A stretch of DNA of 64,000 nucleotides from NCBI GenBank assembly GCA_029378245.1, contig JARKIF010000005.1, forward strand, positions 992,001 through 1,056,000, given 5' to 3'. Origin of the DNA: Roridomyces roridus (Eukaryota > Basidiomycota > Agaricomycetes > Agaricales > Mycenaceae). Within the stretch, counting starts at the first letter, position 1; each line of letters opens with the position of its first letter. Shown piece by piece: positions 55,965 through 64,000 of the stretch. The notes under the pieces were generated by a model, which was not told the DNA's origin, did not search any database, and saw only the letters and a program-made list of their open reading frames with translations. Position numbers and translations under genes: made by a program.

Positions 55965-56953
55965 CTACTCGAAACCTGACTCTAGAGCTTCCCGTGCTTT
56001 AGCCTCTGCTTCCTTCAACAAATCATCTGGCACAGGGACATGCAAACCGTTTGTCTCTGGCCCAATCCATGACATTTCCAGTTCAAACTCCTTCTCCTTG
56101 GCGTCTTCGTGGACGAGGTAAATGCTGGCGAGGATGAGTTATGGAATAGAAGATTTGACGAGTCTTACATGCGAGCCGCCTCGATGACCGCCTCGCGCGC
56201 CGTCAGCTCGGCCAGTTTGAGCTTCTCGAGCTCTGTCTTTGCGAGCTGGCGACCTTTACCGACTGCTGCACCGTGATAGCCCTTGATACGTGCGCTTGAG
56301 AGTGGAAATAGAAAATAAAGGCAGCAAACACACGTAAAAGACACCGCTGGGCTCGATGACATAGAGGGCGGGACCATCCTTGTCGACGGCGCCGAGAATG
56401 GTGCTGATACCAAAAGGTCGTACACTCGAGTAGAGTGTGTACATTTGAACAAAGTGCCCGAGGCGGTCGGTGATCGACTGCGCTGTGTTAGAGGATGATG
56501 TAGTTTACGGTGGACGCGCGTACTTTGAGCGTGGGCGGCGAGCGGTAGACGTCACGGAAGTTGGCAGCCTCGTCGCGGGCCCGGTTTGCAACTGTACGGC
56601 CGTCGGCAGGTAACCCAGCGGTGGCCTGCATTCCAGGTATTAATTAGTGTGCCAACTCGCAGTAGAGCGTCCTACCATGCCAATATGTCGGTCTACCGTC
56701 TGAATACGACGGTTTGCACCAGGGACCAGCAGCTTGGAGTGAACGAGCTTCTCGACAGCGAGGACGACGCCATCCTTGACCTTGAGGCCGATTGCAGTCC
56801 TATTGTCTTGTTGGAGACGACAGAAATCGTGAGGGATGAGAGGAAATACCCCGAGTTTTCGACGGCCTTGTTAGCATACTCGACCTGGAAGATGCGACCG
56901 TCCGGAGAGTATGTGCTGGCGGAGAGATCGTAGCCTGTGCCTATGGAGGTCAT
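55965..56953 (-). CDS. PRE10: 20S proteasome subunit alpha7 (Pre10/PSMA3)
   Basis: Structural alpha-ring subunit. The N-terminus [35 protein letters not shown] is the alpha-type signature with the alpha7 start [11 protein letters not shown]. Then [80 protein letters not shown] and [17 protein letters not shown]. The C-terminus is the long helical tail [20 protein letters not shown] and [18 protein letters not shown], ending in TAG at 55965-55967. Five or six introns. Divergent from NUP82 with 72 bases between starts, including ACGCGT at 56971-56976. Confidence 0.92.
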
Positions 56954-57025
56954 ATTGGAGAGATGAGAGAACGCGTGTATGTACGCGCGTCGTCGCGTGT
57001 TTGTTCACACTGTCTTGACGCGCCA

Positions 57026-59811
57026 ATGTCTTCACAAGACTGGGCCACTCTCCTCGCTGCCCATCCCATATTCACCCCCGACCCTTCCACTGTGCCACTT
57101 GAGCTCAACGCCACGACGAGCAGCAATGCAGACGGCCGACGCCAAGTCATGATCCTCAAGGATGCCGACCTCATTGTCGCGGTTGGCCCCGAAATTCGTA
57201 TGACTTCCCTGGGCGCTGCAAAGCCAGCAGGGACGAAGGGATACAAAGTATTTGTCCTCTCAAAATATTGGACCCGTCTTTATGGACTTGCTAGACTCTG
57301 CACACCCCAAACCTTCAATTCAACATCCACCAAATTTCGCTAAACCCCAGCGGAAAGCTTCTTGCAGTCGCCGGCGCGTGCCAAGTCGGCGTTATTGTAC
57401 TTCCCCGCTCTGGTTTCGCTCGTCTTGTTCCGGATAAGATCGACTGCAAGTATGTGGGCATCTCCAGCTGTGCGTTCACTTTAACTTTCTGCCAGGTCTC
57501 TACAAGTCGGCCAGTTTTATCATGCCGCCAACTTGTCTGCCCCCATTGCAAAAATACAATGGCATCCGTGGGGCGAGTCCGGCTCGACTCTCATGGTTAT
57601 GACAGAGGACGGGAAACTGAGGTGCGCGTCCTCGAGTCCCTCAGTGCATTGCTTATGGAACTACAAGGGAATATGACATCTCTGTTGACGCTGAAGAGCC
57701 ACAACAGGTCCTGTCGTTCGTTCCAGAGAAAAGGTCCAAGTCTTTCATGGCAGAAGACGCCTCGGAGCGCGAGGTCGCGTCCTTTTCTCTGGGCCAGGGC
57801 AGGGCTGACTGGGGCCCGCTCACTGTTTATGCTATTATGAAGTCGGGGGACATCTATTCAATATGCCCCTACATGCCAAAAAACGCGTCAGTCCTCCAAT
57901 CGCTACTTCTTAAGCGCTAACATTTTCTGCAGCTCCATTCCGTCCTCTTATGTGCACTCTCTCGAATGTTTCATTTCCGCCAAGCAAGAGTTTATCGCGC
58001 AAACAGAGGAGCGCGGAAGTTCGTCCACAACTCGCAGTCTTTCCACTCTCTACGACTATCAACACAAATACGTGACAGCCCTTCTCAAGCAACTTCCGCC
58101 GGGTACTGTCTTTCCCGCAACATCGCGCTCGGTGCCCATGCACCCACCGACGACTATCAAGGCCCGACCCGCACGCCAGGGACCCTTCCTTCTTCAACCC
58201 GCACCGCGAACGCTCAAAGACAGTGAAGGCGGAGATGCAACGGATATCATGTATCTTGCCTTTGGTACCGACGAAGAAAACGAGGATCAAGAAGGCGAGG
58301 GCGGTGAGACGGAGCATCTAGGCGTTGTTGTTGTCGTGTTCCAGGATGGCAAGGTCGACATCTGTTTGGACGTTGAAAAGGTCGAGGCACGGTGGGATAC
58401 AGGCGGTGGCATCCACGCAGCCGAGTTGCCAATGCTTGCCGTCTACGAAACGATCGATTTGGGGCTCGTAACAACACTTGCTGGCCAACTGGAGCTGCTG
58501 CAGGGAAATTACCCTGTTTTCCTCACAGACCCCATTCACGATGACACATTGTATGTGTACCATGCCTTTGGTGTGCACACACTTCACCTTGGACCGCTGC
58601 TGCAAAGTCTTGCCTTGGCATTGCGGGCGAGTGACGACGGCGCTGGAACTGCTCTCAGCGCGGCGCTCCAGAAATCTTCGGGAACAACTGTGACCCCGAT
58701 CCTGACGACATTCTCCGTCGAGCGCAAGTGCTCAAATCCTGTCATTGCGGTTGCGGTCCCCAATGACGTCTATCTAACGTATAGCATCTTCATCCTCACC
58801 TCAGCCATGCGAATAACGACCTTTCCTCTCAACCTTCGTTCCGAGCCCAAATCCCATCCACCACCACCCAGCATAAACCAAACTGCTGCGCCGACAAAAG
58901 ATGCATCCAAGTGGTTGACGCCACGCGAAGGACCACCGGCCTACGTTTCTCTACTCGGAAACGAGCCGTATGTGCCACCAGAGTGCCTCACACGCTCTGA
59001 CTCTGGCCTTCCATCAAATCCCCGCCTCTCCCTTCCCCCGTCTCCCGTCAAGGCGGGGAGCGGTTCTGGCGAGTTTATGCTCACCCCCGACGTTCTGCGT
59101 TATCTTGGAACAACAGTCAGCGCGCTGAGCGGGCAGATGCAAGCTGTACAGTTGGCATACCGTGCAGCGGATGCGCGGACGGCGCTCCAAGCTTCGGAAA
59201 TGGCGCGTTTGGCTCAAAAGTGTGGTGATTTGGAGACGACTATTACTACGCTGCGCGGTGCTCGTCGTGTCAAGACGGAGGAACGATTCGAGCGTGTGAG
59301 GGAGGAGCAACGCTCGTTGCATAGTCGACTAGAGCGCATGCTGCGGAGGTTGATGGACCGCGCGTCACCCGACTTGAGCGAGTCTGAAACCAAGTGGTTT
59401 GGGGAATTGAAGAGGATGCAAGGGGAGATTTCTGGTACGAAATATGACGAGGGATCCCTGGTTGCGAGGGCACGCCTGGTATGCACTTGTTCTCGTGCGA
59501 TTGGGTTGCATCTGATTGTCTTCTTCTTCTTTAGCTGGAGCGTGAGTATGAGCGGTTGATGCCGAGTTTGAAGGCTCTTGTTGAAAAGGAGCAAGCGCGG
59601 AGCAAGGCTGCGCCAACCCTTGGTGCATCACAGGCGTTTGAGTTTGGCGCCCGGTCGAATATCGAGTACGTTGATTGCATCGTGCGTTGTATTGATATCT
59701 GACCCCATATTCAGGCAAGCGCGAATATCAAAAGTAGAGGACGAACTGGTGCGACTCGCGGCGAGACTAGAGATCTCTCTTAGTCGACCGCCTTCAGAGG
59801 TTGAAAAGTAA
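57026..59811 (+). CDS. NUP82: Nucleoporin Nup82/Nup88
   Basis: Cytoplasmic-face nuclear pore subunit. An N-terminal beta-propeller is followed by a C-terminal coiled coil. Propeller segments: MSSQDWATLLAAHPIFTPDP, LQFNIHQISLNPSGKLLAVA, GFARLVPDKIDCK, IAKIQWHPWGESGSTLMVMT, WGPLTVYAIMKSGDIYSICP and PSSYVHSLECFISAKQEFIA. The rest holds HLGVVVVVFQDGKVDICLDV and LPMLAVYETIDLGLV. Coiled-coil text begins near VSALSGQMQAVQLAYRAADA and continues to RVREEQRSLHSRLERMLRRL and RISKVEDELVRLAARLEISL. About 800 residues, normal for the family. Seven or so introns. TAA at 59809-59811. Confidence 0.85.
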
Positions 59812-59876
59812 ATTGTATCATTAGTTTTTACATGGCAATGCAAAGGTATATAAGAAATCATAATGTACGATTAGTG

Positions 59877-61842
59877 CTATCGTTGCTGTTCTGGTGAACT
59901 CGAGTTGGACGCAATGTCGCTCCGCGTCAGACTGCCGCTGGTCAAGCTAAAGCGTCCTAGGCTTCCATTACGCCCGACACTGCCGGTACGAGGCACATAC
60001 CCGTTACGTGGCCGTGAATCATCGCCCATGTAGCTAATAGCGCGCCGCCGCGAGCTCGATATAGGCTCGAAATCGTGCTCCCTCAGTCGATCGGGAACCT
60101 CACGCGGGGGCGTGTGGACCATCAACAGAGGCTGGGACTAGTGTCAGTGGCCGACATATTGCAAGGAATGGCATGCTCACCCGAGCAGGAGAAAGCGCCA
60201 GCATGCTGACGGAACTCGGTTTGTGGATAAGTTGATGGTGATCCCTGACTCCGCTTGGCAGAACCAGGGTAAGTCTGCTTCGCCGCCCAGGGGTACCGAG
60301 GGCGGTACTCTCCTCGTCTTCTGATTCTTCATGGGGATCTGATGCACTCTCAGACAGACTTTCGTCCTCGGGATCGTTCCGGCCAGGTTCATATGCGATG
60401 ATAAAGACCCCTGCAAAAGTCGCAGCACATCCATAGAGGAATGTTACCAGCTGATGGAATGTCGCCTTTTTGAAATCGCCATAAAGGACTGCTGAGCCGA
60501 CGATGCACGAAATTGTGAAGAACACAAATTGGACAGGGATGACGACCTATTTCGCTGGTCAGTAGGGACAGACATTCAGGTTGCCACAGACCTTTCCATC
60601 GAAACGCATCAACGCGCGGTTAAGGTATCGAATTTGGCCTAGACCTGTGAGAACCAGCACCTGTGAAGACGGCGTTAGTAGCTTCAGGAGGAGTGCGCTT
60701 CTTATTCACAGCAATGGTGGGGTACGTGATCCATTTAGTGAACATTTCGAGAAATTCCATGGTGAGCAATGTGGAAACAGCCTTGGTCGAAAGGACGGTA
60801 AATCCACCTAGTTTATTAGAGTTATTAGGTGAATAATTAGGTGAAAACGGCGAACCGAACAGAGCACATAGTCCGACATCGACAAACACGGACTGTTTTC
60901 CGATCGTTTCAGAAAGAAAAGCAAGGATGCATATGCCGATGATATAAGTGCCCGAGTATATGAGGAATGGCGTGCGCGTGATTGCTTTAAGCAGAGCGTC
61001 GGGGTCAAGCCTTGTGTCGGACGCGTTGGAGGCCAGAACGACGGTTACTGCGCCAACGACAGCGATCATAATCCCAAAAATGTCGCGCTTGCGAAATTTC
61101 TCGCCAAGCATGAGTGGCGCAAATACGCAGTTGGCCATCAGGGCGAACGTCCCTAACGGAGCCTATGAGCCTGGTCAATTTAATGCTCGTCTAGATTTGG
61201 GACAAGCATTTGTGCTCACCACCACAGACGCCGGCGCCCATGCATACGAGATAAAGTTGCCCATTTCGCCAATGTTCATTAGTGCGAACCCGGCCCACCT
61301 GCGAGATATTGAAAGGAAATACGAGGTTGAGTAGAATGAACGCACCAAATCTTGGATTTCAGATAGTCGCTCTCGTTCCCTTCCTCGTCCGTGTCCTCAG
61401 GTTTGCGTCGGGTGTGCCGAGGCCGTCGACCACCCATCGCCTGCTCCTCTGTAATAACATCGACAGGGAGGAGCGTCGCGCGTTCGGAAACGGCACCGTT
61501 GGTCCGCTTGGGTCTGAATATCCGCGAAACAAACGTCTTCTTGGGGGTATTTGTAGTCAGGGTATCGGAGCTGGTGGAGCCATAGTTTGAGGAGACAAGC
61601 ACAGTCGCCTCCACTGGGGGCTCAGTCTCGTCTTCGGCCTCTTCAGAAATGCCATTTGGATGGGAGGGCGGGTCTTTGGAGACTGCGCGCTCTTCAGCCC
61701 CTCGTTTGTGTGCAAGTTTCTGGAGATTGAGAGCCAAAGAAATGAGAACGTTGCCTGTAATGGCGATGGAGATGCCAATGACGGTGGCCGTATCCAGTTC
61801 TGGGAGCTTGCCGCCGAGGTCGGGCGTATGGAGTGCGCCCAT
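59877..61842 (-). CDS. NIPA-type magnesium transporter (DUF803)
   Basis: Multi-pass membrane protein of the drug/metabolite-transporter fold. TM-rich segments: TATVIGISIAITGNVLISLA, GFALMNIGEMGNFISYAWAP, SVVAPLGTFALMANCVFAPL, DIFGIMIAVVGAVTVVLASN, TPFLIYSGTYIIGICILAFL, GGFTVLSTKAVSTLL, VQFVFFTISCIVGSAVLYGD and FLYGCAATFAGVFIIAY. A Ser/Thr/Arg-rich cytosolic loop sits between TM1 and TM2, and a long hydrophilic tail carries RRRAISYMGDDSRP. NIPA members carry Mg2+. The start is taken as MGALHTPDLGG at 61842; an earlier ATG at 61905 would overlap the SEC12 start. Six introns. Confidence 0.82.
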
Positions 61843-61903
61843 GAGCTGAGGGTAGCAAGCGGCGATCGCCAAAGCCAAATAGGGAGTGCAAAATTGTATC
61901 TTC

Positions 61904-63463
61904 ATGCGGACTCAACATACGGCGCATCTGCTCACTGCTTTTCCCGTCTACGCTTCAGCTTTCCTCTCTCCAACACACCTCGTTCTTGGTGGCGGCGGTG
62001 GAGCCTCGCGGACTGGGATCAAAAACAAGCTGGTCGGTGCCAAGCCACTCTGCTGCTATACGCCACTAACGACTCGAGAAGCGCGTATACGAAGTCGACG
62101 ACAAGAGGGCAATTACTCTGGTCGATGATCTTGAATTGGAGCGCGGAGATGACGCCCCAATGAGTATGGCCGCGAACGTCGAGGCAAGTACGTGTCATGC
62201 ATTGCCAACTCTTTCAATAAACGTGCAGACAGGCTGGGACAATCGTGTGCGGTATCAACAGCCCGGAAGAGAGCATGGCAAAGGGCGAGAATGAAAACTG
62301 TCGCGTCTACGCGTTCAAGGAGCAGAAGTGCGTCCGAACACATGAGTGCTTTATTTCATTCCAACAAATTACAGACTGGGCCTTGTGCGAACGCATGGAA
62401 CTCTGGTGTCTGGCGACTTGGAAGACTTTCAAAGAGTCACTACTCTTTCACCGGACTGCAAACTTGTCGTCGTTGCTGGAACTAAATCGGTGGGTCTGTC
62501 TTATAGCTGCCAGGACACTTTCAGATGGCGTATAGTTCCAACTTCTTTCCTTCCCTTCCCTGACTCCCGAAGCACTGGCCATGAAAACAGAGAAGGAGAT
62601 TTACGACGTTTCATTCTCTCAAAATACGGTATAGCTCTACTGTCATTATTACTCTCCGAGTCTAATTTTTCAAAGATAGTTGTTGCGACGACGCAAAGTC
62701 TGCTTGTATACGCACTGCCCGTCGGAGATGCCAAGGGCTCGCCCTCCAAGAACAAGAAAAAAGGCAAACAAAAGGTCTCTGAATTGGAACTGTTGCGGAC
62801 GGTCGGATCGCCTTCGCTCCCCCGGCGCCACAGGCAGCGACTTTCGCGCAGCTAGATTCCACCCGACGAACAGCGACGTCCTGTACACCATTAGCAATAC
62901 CACTTCGGGTCGCTCGCGCGGCAGGAAGGCGCCTCCACGACTGGCATATGTTTGCAAATGGGACGTACCGACGTGGACAGCCACAAAGGTGAAGAAAGTC
63001 GCGGACAAGGGCTTGACTTGCTTTGACGTGAGGTCGGTGTGGTGTTGTAGTGTCTTTGCAGTAACTGAAGAAAGCCCAGTGCTGACGGAAACCTGCTGGG
63101 ACTCGGGTCCTCGGACTGCAGCATCGCGATCCTCGATGCACATACTCTTGCTGTGGGTCACCACCTTTGCCCAGTCTACCCTGTTGACGAATTGTGCAGC
63201 CTTTGGTCAAGATTCTGAAAGCGCACGAGTTCCCGCCGACGACCCTCAAATTCAATCCAACGTCAAGACTTTTGGTTTCTGGCAGCGCCGACAACAGCGT
63301 TCGGATTATCAGCGTACCAGACACTACTGGCAAATCATGTCAGTCACTGTTCACTTGCACCAACCGCGTTCTCACAGCCTCACCAGCCTGGACTTCGTTA
63401 ATCGTCATTTTAATAACACTTCTCATCGTACTGCTCGCTATTATGTCGCAGCAATATCTATAG
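61904..63463 (+). CDS. SEC12: Sec12/PREB, ER exchange factor for Sar1
   Basis: Activates Sar1 to start COPII coat assembly at ER exit sites. Propeller segments: HTAHLLTAFPVYASAFLSPT, HLVLGGGGGASRTGIKNKL, RVYEVDDKRAITLVDDLELE, TIVCGINSPEESMAKGENEN, CRVYAFKE, FQRVTTLSPDCKLVVVAGTK, KTEKEIYDVSFSQN, FRAARFHPTNSDVLYTISNT and TLKFNPTSRLLVSGSADNSV. A C-terminal TM anchor WTSLIVILITLLIVLLAIMS gives the expected type II topology with a very short lumenal tail. About eight introns. The start at 61904 shares the CATG tetramer with a possible minus-strand start. TAG at 63461-63463. Confidence 0.8.
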
Positions 63464-63487
63464 TATACAGGGATTAATTATACATTT

Positions 63488-64000
63488 TCAATCGTAGTCG
63501 TCGTCTTCTTCCAGTTTTCGCTTCACGCCGTTGGGTTGGACAGACGTCTGCACCTCCTCCATCCCATCGCTGTCCTCCTCTTCCTCGTCTCGGCCAGCAA
63601 AAAGTCCATCCTCCTCCTCACCAGCGTCACTGCCCTCGTCAGCGTTGGCTTGCGAGCCAATACGGATGTCTGCAGAGGTGTCTATGGCGCTTATAGGGAA
63701 CGGCGCCTCTTCAAACTGAGGTTCCTGCGATGGAGGCTGGGGAGCAGATACTGCCGGCGGCACCTGCTGCGGTATGGGTGCAGGCTCCATGTCATAGTCC
63801 TCGTCGTCTTCCGACTCTGACTCTTCAACCTCTTCGACTATTTCGTCGTAGAGTTTAACGCCGGGTGGCGGCTTGTTGGGTATCAGGTCAAAGTCGATGG
63901 CGGTGAGACAGTCGGAGGCCTGGGGCATACGGACGCCAAAGACTTCCGGGACGGCGGGGAGTGGGACTGCGTTGACTTCCGAAGCAAGAGAGAGGATGTA
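63488..64000 (-). CDS. C-terminal part of an unknown acidic protein (5' partial)
   Basis: Open frame entering from the right edge. It reads ILSLASEVNAVPLPAVPEVF, MPQASDCLTAIDFDLIPNKP, VKLYDEIVEEVEESESEDDE, then Pro/Gln-rich text and an acidic end DEEEEDSDGMEEV followed by a basic patch GVKRKLEEDDDYD and stop at 63488-63490. The alternating basic and acidic tail suggests a nuclear protein. I cannot name the family from this fragment. It converges on SEC12 with 24 bases between stops. Confidence 0.6.
   Translation of the reverse strand, partial: YILSLASEVNAVPLPAVPEVFGVRMPQASDCLTAIDFDLIPNKPPPGVKLYDEIVEEVEESESEDDEDYDMEPAPIPQQVPPAVSAPQPPSQEPQFEEAPFPISAIDTSADIRIGSQANADEGSDAGEEEDGLFAGRDEEEEDSDGMEEVQTSVQPNGVKRKLEEDDDYD

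Noticed and set aside
1..64000. tRNA, rRNA, transposon, LTR, CRISPR or viral remnants
   Set aside because: I looked for cloverleaf-like B-box strings, long terminal or inverted repeats, reverse transcriptase or transposase motifs and regularly spaced repeats, and saw none I could support.

Overview
The window is a gene-dense, intron-rich stretch of a basidiomycete nuclear genome, most likely an Agaricomycete. The evidence is about 40 protein genes in 64 kb, mostly small introns of about 45-60 nt with GT/GC...AG ends and CTAAC/CTGAC-like branch sites, TKL-type kinases with an HGDIK catalytic loop, a mushroom-type seven-TM orphan protein, and many housekeeping proteins whose best remembered relatives are fungal. 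I saw no rRNA, tRNA, transposon, CRISPR array or viral insertion.

Layout. 1-8.4 kb: 3' end of an unknown gene, mitochondrial aspartyl-tRNA synthetase, an F-box protein, RNA polymerase III subunit RPC34, a phosphopantetheinyl transferase and an unknown protein. 8.4-19.6 kb: a run of cell-division genes (Pch2/TRIP13, CLASP/Stu1, Polo kinase, GINS subunit Psf3) interleaved with small membrane or mitochondrial proteins. 19.8-30 kb: an unknown protein, TFIIIC subunit Tfc1/Sfc1, ribosomal protein eL29, isopropylmalate isomerase (LEU1), SmG, an RGG-rich protein and ERMES subunit Mdm10. 30-42.4 kb: an MLKL-like kinase, a rhomboid protease, a Gln-rich protein, actin-related protein Arp4, ribosome biogenesis factor Erb1 and a 7TM protein. 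42.4-53.9 kb: a Ubp16-like deubiquitinase, an LLPH-like protein, SmF, Dr1/NC2-beta, a pfkB-type kinase, a PPR-like protein and two unknown proteins. 53.9-57 kb: three proteasome genes (beta1, Rpn12, alpha7). 57-64 kb: Nup82/88, a NIPA-type Mg transporter, the Sar1 exchange factor Sec12 and the end of an acidic protein.

Genes usually alternate in orientation. Divergent pairs share promoters of tens of bases, and convergent pairs nearly touch (stop codons of RPC34 and the PPTase abut at 6308/6309). The themes are core eukaryotic: RNA polymerase III transcription, splicing, proteasome, cell division, organelle upkeep. There is no obvious metabolic cluster.

Two features of the raw sequence affect every reading. 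First, many conserved genes carry single-base indels, mostly +1, which break the frame inside conserved domains. I read these mainly as uncorrected sequencing errors, and gene spans below are given across them. Second, five introns in conserved contexts appear to use GC-AG ends. All spans marked CDS run from start to stop codon and include introns.
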